From Colivivens sp964537205 (GTDB lineage: Bacteria > Bacteroidota > Bacteroidia > Bacteroidales > Bacteroidaceae), in contig CAZHZH010000066.1 in NCBI GenBank assembly GCA_964537205.1, positions 1 through 15,004 of the forward strand: a stretch of 15,004 nucleotides of DNA, read 5' to 3'. Within the stretch, counting starts at the first letter, position 1. Every line of letters begins with the position of its first letter. The notes below the pieces were generated by a model, which had not been told where the DNA came from, did not search any database, and worked only from the letters and a program-made list of their open reading frames with translations. The position numbers were made by a program, and so were the translations under genes. Shown here in pieces: positions 1 to 6,760 of this stretch.

Positions 1-78
1 AGGCTCTTTGTCATGCTCATTTACTGCTTATGATGTGCAATTTTGAAGAATTGAGACAAAGTCTAACTATTTGATAGT
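1..78. other. Unassigned left edge
   Basis: Beyond the tRNA terminator the first 78 bases carry no recognisable gene. CTTTGTC (6-12) and GACAAAG (54-60) form a 7-base inverted repeat around a 41-base spacer, which may be chance. It may be the upstream region of a gene outside the window. Confidence 0.4.
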
Positions 79-110
79 CAAAGAAAAAGGAGTGTTTTTC
101 AACACTCCTT
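79..110 (-). terminator. Intrinsic terminator of the tRNA-Lys transcript
   Basis: A perfect 10-bp inverted repeat (87-96 with 101-110, 4-base loop) is followed, reading leftward on the minus strand, by a T-rich run (TTTTTCTTT). It lies 5 bases past the 3' end of the tRNA gene. This is the classic stem-plus-U-tract layout of a rho-independent terminator. Confidence 0.9.
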
Positions 111-115
111 GACTG

Positions 116-188
116 TGACCCGTTTGGGGCTCGAACCCAAGACCCCCACATTAAAAGTGTGATGCTCTACCAACTGAGCTAACGAGTC
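116..188 (-). tRNA. tRNA-Lys (anticodon TTT)
   Basis: Read on the minus strand, this 73-base stretch folds into a full cloverleaf. It has a 7-bp acceptor stem (one T-G wobble), a D arm with the AGTTGGTA loop, and a 5-bp anticodon stem closed by one T-G pair. The anticodon loop is CTTTTAA, with anticodon TTT. A 5-base variable region and a 5-bp T stem with loop TTCGAGC follow. The discriminator base is A and CCA is not encoded, as is usual in this phylum. The gene stands alone, with its own promoter about 70 bases upstream and a terminator just downstream. Confidence 0.96.
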
Positions 189-255
189 TGCCTTTGAAGC
201 TTTGGGACGGTGCTTTGTTTTGTGGCAAAACTCAGCTCTTTCCCTTAAGCGGTTG

Positions 256-286
256 CAAAGGTAAGAAGTTTTTTTTGAACGGCAAA
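256..286 (-). promoter_or_regulatory. Bacteroidales sigma-A-type promoter for tRNA-Lys
   Basis: On the minus strand a TTTG -33 box (283-286) and a TACCTTTG -7 box (256-263) are separated by 19 bases. This matches the Bacteroides consensus TTTG-N19-TAnnTTTG. Transcription would start near 248-250 and run through a leader of about 60 bases into the tRNA. Confidence 0.85.
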
Positions 287-307
287 GGGTTTTCCTAAAA
301 AAAGTCG

Positions 308-315
308 TATATTTG
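308..315 (+). promoter_or_regulatory. Probable -7 box for the M48 protease gene
   Basis: TATATTTG matches the Bacteroides -7 consensus TAnnTTTG and lies 51 bases before the ATG at 367. No clear TTTG -33 box stands at the expected distance, so this is a partial match. The tRNA promoter fires the other way, so this short gap holds divergent promoters. Confidence 0.5.
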
Positions 316-366
316 CGTGCTAAAAAATTGTTTTATGTATGTCTGGATGTTTAAACTATTAAATAA

Positions 367-1596
367 ATGGGCGAAATGCTGTATTGGATAATAATTATCA
401 TTGAGGTTGCGGACTACGTATATGGGCTTATACTGGACGTTCTGAACATAAAGGCATCGAAGAATCCAATACCCAAGGTTTTGGAGGGATTATACGACAA
501 GGACCAGTATTCAAGGCAACAGACTTATTTCAGAATTAACAAACGGACATCGCTTTGGGCGTCGTTCGTGAACACAGTCATTTGGTTGGCACTGTTCGCA
601 TTTGGCGGTTATGCCCTGTTTGACAGTGTCGTGCGCTGCCTGACGGATTCGGAAATATTGCGCACACTGCTATTCTTCGCCATCATTGGTTTCATAGGAT
701 GGGTCGCATCGTTGCCCTTTGATCTTTATGGTACATTTGTGATTGAAGAACGGTTTGGATTCAACAAAGTCACTCCCAAGCTGTATGTCACAGACACGTT
801 GAAGGGATTGGCGCTAAGCATGGTGCTGGGTGGCGGCTTGCTGGCAATCGTTGTCTGGATATATACTTTGACACCACACTACTTCTGGCTCATCGCATGG
901 GCGGTGACTTCTGTCGTCACACTAATCATACAGTATTTCTATTCCACACTGCTCGTTCCGATCTTCAACAAGCAGACTCCATTGCCTGCGGGAGAGCTGC
1001 GTGACGCAATAGAGTCGTTTGCGGACAAGGTCGGATTCAAGCTGAAGAATATATATGTCATTGACGGTTCGAAGCGTAGTACTCATTCGAACGCCTATTT
1101 CACTGGGTTCGGGAAAAACAAACGCGTCGTACTCTACGACACGCTTATGGACCAGCTGACTGCAGACGAGATTGTAGGTGTGTTGGCACACGAGATAGGG
1201 CATTACAAACACCACCACATCATCAAGTCTGTGTTTGTGTCACTGTTGTTATCACTTGTCGTATTCTATTTGTTCGGCTTGGTGATCGACAGTCCCCGCA
1301 TAGCCGAAGCGGCAGGCTGCGCCGAACCGTCGTTCTATGTGAACCTGGTGGTTTTCTCAATTATATATACGCCGCTTAGCGAGGCGCTTGGCATTGTCGG
1401 CAACCTGTCGTCGAGAAAGAATGAGCGCGAGGCCGACCAGTTCGCATACGAGCATGGCGTAGGGCGCAATGAGGCGTCCGCACTTAAGAAGATGTCAGCG
1501 AAAAGCCTTGCGAACCTGACTCCTCATCCGGTCGTCGTGTTTGTCGAGTACTCACATCCGACTCTTAAAGAACGGGTGGAAGCACTGGAAAGATGA
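367..1596 (+). CDS. M48-family membrane zinc endopeptidase (Ste24/CAAX protease 1-like)
   Basis: This 409-residue integral membrane metalloprotease has about seven hydrophobic segments (roughly residues 4-24, 62-84, 98-117, 147-168, 172-200, and two after the active site). The zinc site is HEIGH at residues 275-279, and the third ligand is probably E353 in the NEREAD motif, the Ste24 ExxxD signature, with D357. The family motif DGSKRSTHSNAYFTG (residues 233-247) precedes the catalytic helix. Length is normal for the family (about 410-430). Eukaryotic Ste24 trims prenylated proteins. Bacteria lack CAAX prenylation, so the substrate here is probably misfolded or membrane proteins; that is inference. 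The start at 367 fits the first membrane helix, and Met4 (376) is possible. The thioesterase gene follows after 32 bases, so the two may be cotranscribed. Confidence 0.92.
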   Translation: MGEMLYWIIIIIEVADYVYGLILDVLNIKASKNPIPKVLEGLYDKDQYSRQQTYFRINKRTSLWASFVNTVIWLALFAFGGYALFDSVVRCLTDSEILRTLLFFAIIGFIGWVASLPFDLYGTFVIEERFGFNKVTPKLYVTDTLKGLALSMVLGGGLLAIVVWIYTLTPHYFWLIAWAVTSVVTLIIQYFYSTLLVPIFNKQTPLPAGELRDAIESFADKVGFKLKNIYVIDGSKRSTHSNAYFTGFGKNKRVVLYDTLMDQLTADEIVGVLAHEIGHYKHHHIIKSVFVSLLLSLVVFYLFGLVIDSPRIAEAAGCAEPSFYVNLVVFSIIYTPLSEALGIVGNLSSRKNEREADQFAYEHGVGRNEASALKKMSAKSLANLTPHPVVVFVEYSHPTLKERVEALER

Positions 1597-1605
1597 ATAT
1601 ATATT

Positions 1606-1625
1606 AATAAGGTGTAATAAGGTGT
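1606..1625 (+). repeat. Tandem 10-base direct repeat between two genes
   Basis: The decamer AATAAGGTGT occurs twice back to back in the 32-base gap, ending 3 bases before the ATG at 1629. It duplicates the region where the ribosome binds. It may be a chance slippage product, and no function can be claimed. Confidence 0.7.
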
Positions 1626-1628
1626 AAG

Positions 1629-2027
1629 ATGAAAATAGGATTGAAGAAAAGAACGCAGGCAGTCGTTACAGAGGACGAACTCGCATGCAACGTAAAAAGC
1701 GGAACGCTGAGAGTCTATGCGACTCCAATGATGTCCGCGTTAATAGAACAGACATGCATGGAATGCGTGAGTCCGTACTTGGAAGAGGGTTGCGGAACTG
1801 TCGGAACACGATTAGACATATACCATACGTCTCCGACACCATTAGGGATGAACGTGGAATGTGAATGTGAACTGGCAGAAGTCGACGGGAGGAAGCTGGT
1901 GTTCAACGTGATCGTATTTGACGAATGCGGATTGATTGGCAGGGGAACGCATGAGCGCTTCATTGTCAATGAGGGGAAATTCCAACACAAGGCGGACGCA
2001 AAACTTGCGTCAAAAGCTGACGAATGA
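1629..2027 (+). CDS. FlK-like hot-dog thioesterase family protein
   Basis: This 132-residue single-domain protein resembles the fluoroacetyl-CoA thioesterase (FlK) family of hot-dog enzymes. FlK is known to use Thr42, Glu50 and His76 with Gly69. The same residues appear here as T32 (in YATP), E40, H66 (in DIYHTSPTP) and G59 (in GTVGT), all shifted by exactly ten. The C-terminal strand carries the family motif GRGTHER (residues 104-110). It should be a soluble cytosolic dimer that hydrolyses a short acyl-CoA. The physiological substrate is unknown, and fluoroacetate is unlikely in a gut-type anaerobe. The last ~18 residues are charged and probably disordered. It lies 32 bases after the protease gene and may share its transcript. 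Confidence 0.88.
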   Translation: MKIGLKKRTQAVVTEDELACNVKSGTLRVYATPMMSALIEQTCMECVSPYLEEGCGTVGTRLDIYHTSPTPLGMNVECECELAEVDGRKLVFNVIVFDECGLIGRGTHERFIVNEGKFQHKADAKLASKADE

Positions 2028-2032
2028 CGCAA
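1995..2032 (+). promoter_or_regulatory. Mutually exclusive hairpins at the 3' end of the thioesterase gene
   Basis: GACGCAA (1995-2001) pairs perfectly with TTGCGTC (2005-2011) across a 3-base loop. TTGCGTC can instead pair with a second GACGCAA (2026-2032) that spans the stop codon. There is no U-tract after either stem, so this is not a standard intrinsic terminator. It could protect the mRNA 3' end. Confidence 0.35.
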
Positions 2033-2135
2033 AGGGGGTGTGTTCGTATATGCAAAAAGGCGGCGTTCGAACCATATAATGATTCGCAATGCGCTTTTAT
2101 TTGCGCCAGAATGTGATTGGCAATGATATTTTTTG

Positions 2136-2143
2136 TAATTTTG
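2136..2143 (+). promoter_or_regulatory. Probable -7 box for the polyamine operon
   Basis: TAATTTTG fits TAnnTTTG and is followed by CC, as in many Bacteroides promoters. No exact TTTG stands 19 bases upstream. Transcription from about 2150 would give a leader of roughly 110 bases before the TTG start at 2262. The 234-base gap 2028-2261 otherwise holds only the leader hairpin and an A-rich stretch ahead of the start. Confidence 0.5.
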
Positions 2144-2158
2144 CCGTCTACAAAAACG

Positions 2159-2185
2159 AGCCTCAGCCATAAATGGCGGCGGGCT
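2159..2185 (+). promoter_or_regulatory. Leader stem-loop of the polyamine operon
   Basis: Just after the predicted transcription start, AGCCT (2159-2163) pairs with GGGCT (2181-2185). Inside it GCCAT (2166-2170) pairs with ATGGC (2173-2177), so two helices are separated by a small internal loop. No T-tract follows, so it is not a terminator. I do not recognise a known riboswitch class. Confidence 0.35.
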
Positions 2186-2261
2186 TGGCATATCGCAACG
2201 GGATTGTGTGTAAATAAAAGCAATTAATACAAACAAGACAACAAAACTTTAAGTTAAGAAA

Positions 2262-3722
2262 TTGGGTAATCAAGCTTATGCCCCAATCTATGAGGCTCTC
2301 GTAGAGTTCAGGAGGAACAGGGTCGTTCCTTTTGACGTGCCAGGACACAAAAGAGGTCGTGGCAACCCAGAACTCGTAAAACTCCTGGGAAAGCAGTGTG
2401 TAGAACTTGATGTGAATTCCATGAAGCCGTTGGACAACTTGTGCCATCCGATCTCTGTGATAAAGGAGGCCGAGGACTTGGCCGCAGAGGCGTTTGGAGC
2501 GGCACACGCGTTCTTGATGGTTGGCGGAACGACCTCGGCGGTGCAGGCCATGGTGCTGACAGCATCGAAAAAGGGTGAGAAAATAATACTCCCCCGTAAT
2601 GTACACCGATGTGTGATAAACGCACTCGTATTGAATGGCGCCACCCCCATATATGTCAATCCGGACGTTGACAACCGTTTGGGCATCGCATTGGGAATGA
2701 AAATATCCCAAGTTGAAAAGGCGATCGAGGAGAATCCCGATGCGGTGGCGATATTGGTCAACAACCCTACATATTATGGGATCTGCAGCAATTTGAAAAA
2801 AATTGTAGAGCTTGCCCATGCGCACAATATGCTCGTATTGGTTGACGAGGCGCATGGAACACATTTTTCATTTGGAGAAGACATGCCGATATCCGCCATG
2901 GCCGCAGGAGCCGACATGTCGTGCGTATCCATGCATAAGTCGGGTGGCAGCCTTACGCAGAGCAGTATATTGCTGACCAGCGCGTCGGTTGGCGCGGGAT
3001 ATGTCAGGCAAGTGATAAACTTGATGCAGACAACTAGCGCGTCGTATTTGCTACTCGCATCACTTGACATATCGCGAAGGAATCTCGCCCTCAGAGGCAA
3101 GGAAGCCTTTAGGCAGGTTGTCGAGATGGCAGACTATGCGCGGACTGAGATCAACAAGATCGGAGATTATTACGCCTATGGGGAAGAACTTATAAATGGC
3201 GACTCCATATATGACTTCGACAAGACCAAATTGACGGTGTTCACACTCGACGTCGGACTTGCTGGCATTGAAGTGTACGATCTGCTGAGAGACGAATACG
3301 ACATCCAAATGGAACTGGGTGACATAGGCAACACATTGGCGTATATATCCATAGGTGACAGAATGAGGGAAATAGAGCGGCTCGTGAGCGCCCTTTACGA
3401 CATTCGACGTCGTTATAAGCGTGACCGAACGGGATTGTTGGACCATGAATACATCAACCCGTCAGTGGTCATGAGTCCGCAAGAGGCGTTTTACGCTCCA
3501 AAAGAAGAGATGATACCTATAAGGGAGACCAACGGACGTATATGCACGGAGTTCGTCATGAGCTATCCTCCTGGTATACCAATACTCGCTCCTGGAGAGA
3601 GAATCACGCAAGAGATTATCGACTATATCCTCTATGCGAAGGAGAAGGGATGCTCGATGACCGGTCCGGAAGATCCGAAGATAGAATATTTGAATGTGAT
3701 AAAGGAGGCAACAATCTACTAA
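2262..3722 (+). CDS. speA: Fold-type I Orn/Lys/Arg decarboxylase, probably arginine decarboxylase
   Basis: This 486-residue PLP enzyme belongs to the short, aspartate aminotransferase-fold decarboxylases (Bacillus SpeA type). Visible marks are PFDVPGHKRGRG near residues 22-34, the PLP-contacting DEAHG at 195-199, the Schiff-base lysine K226 in SMHKSGG, and the C-terminal motif SYPPGIP followed by LAPGE. The start must be TTG at 2262: an in-frame TAA lies at 2250-2252, no ATG or GTG stands between, and the next in-frame Met falls after PGHK. Family members act on arginine, lysine or ornithine. The ureohydrolase gene downstream favours arginine to agmatine, which is inference. It leads a tight five-gene polyamine operon, with speE starting 13 bases after its stop. 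It differs from the ~630-residue alanine racemase-fold SpeA. Confidence 0.92.
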   Translation: MGNQAYAPIYEALVEFRRNRVVPFDVPGHKRGRGNPELVKLLGKQCVELDVNSMKPLDNLCHPISVIKEAEDLAAEAFGAAHAFLMVGGTTSAVQAMVLTASKKGEKIILPRNVHRCVINALVLNGATPIYVNPDVDNRLGIALGMKISQVEKAIEENPDAVAILVNNPTYYGICSNLKKIVELAHAHNMLVLVDEAHGTHFSFGEDMPISAMAAGADMSCVSMHKSGGSLTQSSILLTSASVGAGYVRQVINLMQTTSASYLLLASLDISRRNLALRGKEAFRQVVEMADYARTEINKIGDYYAYGEELINGDSIYDFDKTKLTVFTLDVGLAGIEVYDLLRDEYDIQMELGDIGNTLAYISIGDRMREIERLVSALYDIRRRYKRDRTGLLDHEYINPSVVMSPQEAFYAPKEEMIPIRETNGRICTEFVMSYPPGIPILAPGERITQEIIDYILYAKEKGCSMTGPEDPKIEYLNVIKEATIY

Positions 3723-3735
3723 TTGAATCGTAAAA

Positions 3736-4605
3736 ATGGAATTTTGGTTTTCGGAGATGCATACAGAGGACGTGAAGTTCTCGTTGAAGGTAAACAGGCA
3801 TCTGTTCACTGAAGAAAACGACCATAACCGCATCGATATTTTCGAGTCACTGGAATACGGCCGCGTACTGACTGCCGACGGATACATAGTGATGACCGAA
3901 CGCGATGAGTTCATATATCATGAGATGATGACGCATATACCCATGGCGGTCCACCCTAATCCGTGCAAGATACTTGTGTTTGGAGCGGGTGACGGCGGAG
4001 TGGTGCGAGAACTGCTGAAGTATCCGGAAGTGGAACGGATAGACATGGTGGAAGTGAACGTCGGCGTTGTGGAAGCCGCAAAGAAATATCTGCCATTCTC
4101 AGCAAGCGGACTCGATGATCCGAAGGTGACGATCTACACGCAGAACGCGCTTAGATACGTTCGTCACATAATAGGGGAGTATGATGTCATAATAGTCGAC
4201 TCTGCGGGTTTTTACGGTCCGGGCGAGAGCCTGCTTTCGCGCGAGTTCTACGGCTCATGTTACAAGGCGTTGAAACCAGACGGCATTATGGTCAACCAAC
4301 ATCAGTCTCCGTTTTACGCCGAAGACAGAATGGAGACAATGAAAGCGCATAAGCGCATTGTAGAATGCTTCCCCATAAGCAGGGTATACCAAGCGCATAT
4401 ACCGACATATCCGTCCGGATATTGGCTCTTCGGATATGCATCGAAGAAGTATCACCCTGTAGACGACTTGGATGCGAACAGATGGAATTCCAGAGGTATT
4501 GATACAAATTACTATACGACAAATCTGCACAAAGGGTGTTTCGCCTTGCCTGCTTACGTGGAACGCATGCTTGCAAAGATGGAACACACAGAAGGCAAAA
4601 TATGA
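3736..4605 (+). CDS. speE: Spermidine synthase-like aminopropyltransferase with an altered active site
   Basis: This 289-residue protein spans the whole spermidine synthase fold. It has the N-terminal beta domain (WFSEMHTEDVKFSLKV, then IFESLEYGRVLTADG), TERDEFIYHEMMTH, the nucleotide loop GAGDGG (residues 83-88), the ribose-binding E106, and TYPSGYW near the C terminus. Normal enzymes transfer an aminopropyl group from decarboxylated AdoMet to putrescine or agmatine. Three usually conserved positions differ: the Gln of the YQ/FQ motif is N31, the Asp of VEID is N108, and the second Asp of DSxDP is G158 (DSAGFYGPG, 155-163). That Asp binds the attacking amine. The enzyme may therefore be inactive, slow or specific for another substrate. 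It lies between the decarboxylase (13-base gap) and the ureohydrolase (4-base gap). No AdoMet decarboxylase gene is seen in the window. Confidence 0.85.
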   Translation: MEFWFSEMHTEDVKFSLKVNRHLFTEENDHNRIDIFESLEYGRVLTADGYIVMTERDEFIYHEMMTHIPMAVHPNPCKILVFGAGDGGVVRELLKYPEVERIDMVEVNVGVVEAAKKYLPFSASGLDDPKVTIYTQNALRYVRHIIGEYDVIIVDSAGFYGPGESLLSREFYGSCYKALKPDGIMVNQHQSPFYAEDRMETMKAHKRIVECFPISRVYQAHIPTYPSGYWLFGYASKKYHPVDDLDANRWNSRGIDTNYYTTNLHKGCFALPAYVERMLAKMEHTEGKI

Positions 4606-4609
4606 ATCC

Positions 4610-5470
4610 ATGCAAAAGAATGTAGAAACCTTCATCGGTTGTGATGCTGAATACACCGATGCGAACGTTGTGCTGTTCGGCGCACCGTTCGATTCCACCA
4701 CCAGCTATCGGCCGGGAGCGCGTTTCGGCAGTGCCGCAATACGTCATGAATCCTACGGATTGGAGACATACTCTCCGTATCTTGACAAATCACTCGAAGA
4801 CATAAGCGTGTTTGACTCGGGTGACATAGAGTTGCCAATGGGTTCGACCCAGATGGCGCTTGACGCAATATCAGAACGCACATCGGTAATATTGCATGAC
4901 GGCAAGATCCCGTATATGATAGGTGGAGAACACCTTGTCACACTTGGGGCATTCCGTGAGGTGTATAAGAAATATCCGGATGTTCACATCATACATTTCG
5001 ACGCGCATGCGGATTTGCGGTGTGACTACCTTGGTGTCGACTTGTCGCACGCATGTGTGCTTCGCCGTTGTCACGAGATCATAGGTGATGGCAGAATCCA
5101 CCAGTTTGGCATACGTTCGGGCGACGCTGAGGAATTCGCTTGGGCGAGATCGGGGCATACGGACATGCACAAGTTCGGTTTTGATGGCCTCAGCGCGCTC
5201 GTTGGCTATATATCGCGGGCGGAACTACCTGTTTACTTGACAATTGACTTGGATGTACTTGACCCTTCGGTGTTTCCTGGAACCGGCACCCCGGAAGCCG
5301 GAGGAGTTAGTTTCGAGCAGTTGAGGTCTGCGATGTATTTAGCCGGCTCACGATTGAACATTGTGGGGCTTGACATGACTGAATTGGCTCCTGCGCTCGA
5401 CCCAAGCGGGGTGTCTACAGCTGTGGCGTGCAAAGCCGTAAGGGAAATGTTACTTAGTTTGAACATATAA
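4610..5470 (+). CDS. speB: Agmatinase-family ureohydrolase
   Basis: This 286-residue binuclear manganese ureohydrolase hydrolyses a guanidino group to an amine plus urea. The metal ligands are all present: H108 (GGEH), D131, H133 and D135 (DAHAD), and D213 and D215 (TIDLDVLDP), followed by the PGTGTPEAGG signature. The open frame continues upstream into speE. I chose the ATG at 4610 because it gives the family's usual N terminus and length and lies 4 bases after the speE stop. The substrate could be agmatine, giving putrescine, or N1-aminopropylagmatine, giving spermidine directly. The operon fits both and the visible motifs do not tell them apart. A 30-base gap separates it from the dehydrogenase gene. 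Confidence 0.92.
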   Translation: MQKNVETFIGCDAEYTDANVVLFGAPFDSTTSYRPGARFGSAAIRHESYGLETYSPYLDKSLEDISVFDSGDIELPMGSTQMALDAISERTSVILHDGKIPYMIGGEHLVTLGAFREVYKKYPDVHIIHFDAHADLRCDYLGVDLSHACVLRRCHEIIGDGRIHQFGIRSGDAEEFAWARSGHTDMHKFGFDGLSALVGYISRAELPVYLTIDLDVLDPSVFPGTGTPEAGGVSFEQLRSAMYLAGSRLNIVGLDMTELAPALDPSGVSTAVACKAVREMLLSLNI

Positions 5471-5500
5471 TGACAGAAGAATAAAATTAGTATTCGAGAA

Positions 5501-6760
5501 ATGGGAAAAGTACTTGTAATCGGATGTGGAGGAGTTGCAGGAGTGGCAATTCAAAAGTGCGCGCAAAATGCAGACGTGTTCAACGAAATATGCATTGCGA
5601 GCCGTACCGTTAGTAAATGTGACGCATTGAAGGCAAAGCTTGAAGGCAAGACAAAAGCCAAGATAACGACGGCACGGGTCGATGCCGGCAACGTAGACGA
5701 ATTAGTAAGCCTTATCAACAAGGTCAGGCCGGACGTCGTGTTGAACCTTGCTCTTCCGTACCAGGACCTTACCATCATGGATGCATGCTTGATATCCAAG
5801 GTGGATTATGTCGACACTGCGAATTATGAGTGTGAAGATACAAACGACCCTGAGTGGCGGACGACATACGAGAAACGTTGTAAGGAAAAAGGATTCACCG
5901 CTTATTTTGATTATTCATGGCAGTGGGCGTACCAAAAGCGTTATGAAGACGCAGGCATTACCGCGTTGCTGGGCTCTGGGTTTGATCCGGGGGTTACGAG
6001 CGTCTTTACTGCTTACGCGCAAAAGCACTACTTTGACGAAATTCACACGATTGATATTCTGGATTGCAATGGTGGAGATCACGGCTATCCGTTTGCCACC
6101 AACTTCAACCCAGAGATAAACCTGCGGGAAGTGAGCGCCAACGGGTCTTATTGGGAAAACGGACATTGGGTGGAGACAAAGCCAATGGAGATTCATCGTA
6201 CGTACAATTTCGATGAAGTTGGTGTCAAGGACATGTATCTTTTGCATCATGAAGAGATAGAGTCGCTTGCAAAAAATATTCCAGGAGTAAAACGAATACG
6301 GTTCTTTATGACGTTTGGCGACAGCTACCTGACGCACATGCGTTGCTTGGAAGATGTCGGCATGCTTGGAACAGAGCCTGTAGAATTCGAAGGACATCAG
6401 ATTGTCCCTATTCAGTTCCTTCGCGCATTACTGCCCGATCCGGCTTCACTTGGTCAGCGTACCGTAGGAAAAACCAATATTGGCTGCATATTTACAGGGG
6501 TTAAAGACGGCAAGGAGAGGTCTCTTTATATATATAATGTGTGCGACCATCAGGAGTGTTATAAAGAAGTGGGCTCGCAGGCAATATCCTACACGACGGG
6601 TGTTCCGGCAATGATCGGAACATCGTTGGTAATGTCCGGCATTTGGAAACGGCCTGGAGTGTTTACCGTAGATGAGTTTGACCCTGATCCGTTCATGGAC
6701 GCGCTCAACAAATGGGGATTGCCATGGAAGGTGAACGAACATCCTGCACTCGTGGATTGA
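5501..6760 (+). CDS. Carboxy(nor)spermidine dehydrogenase (saccharopine dehydrogenase family)
   Basis: This 419-residue enzyme has an N-terminal Rossmann fold (GCGGVAG at residues 8-14, next to VLVIG) and the family middle motif LLGSGFDPGVTSVF. The family condenses a diamine with L-aspartate beta-semialdehyde and reduces the imine with NADPH. With putrescine this gives carboxyspermidine, with diaminopropane carboxynorspermidine, and with agmatine carboxyaminopropylagmatine. The saccharopine dehydrogenase family also includes lysine-pathway enzymes, but the adjacent nspC, whose start overlaps this stop by one base (TGATG), makes the polyamine role nearly certain. The substrate (putrescine or agmatine) is not settled by sequence. 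Length is typical of the family. Confidence 0.92.
   Translation: MGKVLVIGCGGVAGVAIQKCAQNADVFNEICIASRTVSKCDALKAKLEGKTKAKITTARVDAGNVDELVSLINKVRPDVVLNLALPYQDLTIMDACLISKVDYVDTANYECEDTNDPEWRTTYEKRCKEKGFTAYFDYSWQWAYQKRYEDAGITALLGSGFDPGVTSVFTAYAQKHYFDEIHTIDILDCNGGDHGYPFATNFNPEINLREVSANGSYWENGHWVETKPMEIHRTYNFDEVGVKDMYLLHHEEIESLAKNIPGVKRIRFFMTFGDSYLTHMRCLEDVGMLGTEPVEFEGHQIVPIQFLRALLPDPASLGQRTVGKTNIGCIFTGVKDGKERSLYIYNVCDHQECYKEVGSQAISYTTGVPAMIGTSLVMSGIWKRPGVFTVDEFDPDPFMDALNKWGLPWKVNEHPALVD

Noticed and set aside
1715..2236. 173-codon minus-strand open frame across the thioesterase and the gap after it
   Set aside because: The product has no recognisable domain and is Ser/His-rich in the way antisense translations are. 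The plus-strand thioesterase is clear.
2163..2864. 233-codon open frame antisense to the decarboxylase
   Set aside because: It lies opposite a strongly conserved decarboxylase gene and has no family resemblance, so it is a shadow of that gene's codon pattern.
4472..4609. Upstream extension of the ureohydrolase into the speE gene
   Set aside because: It would overlap speE by 134 bases and add residues with no family counterpart. The ATG at 4610 gives the normal length.
6525..6540. Short TATATA runs here and near 7836
   Set aside because: Both are Ile and Tyr codons (ATA, TAT) inside conserved genes and reflect codon choice, not a repeat element.
6712..6759. Earlier ATG for nspC
   Set aside because: The added 16 residues are the frame-shifted end of the dehydrogenase gene, and the TGATG junction at 6760 fits the family start.
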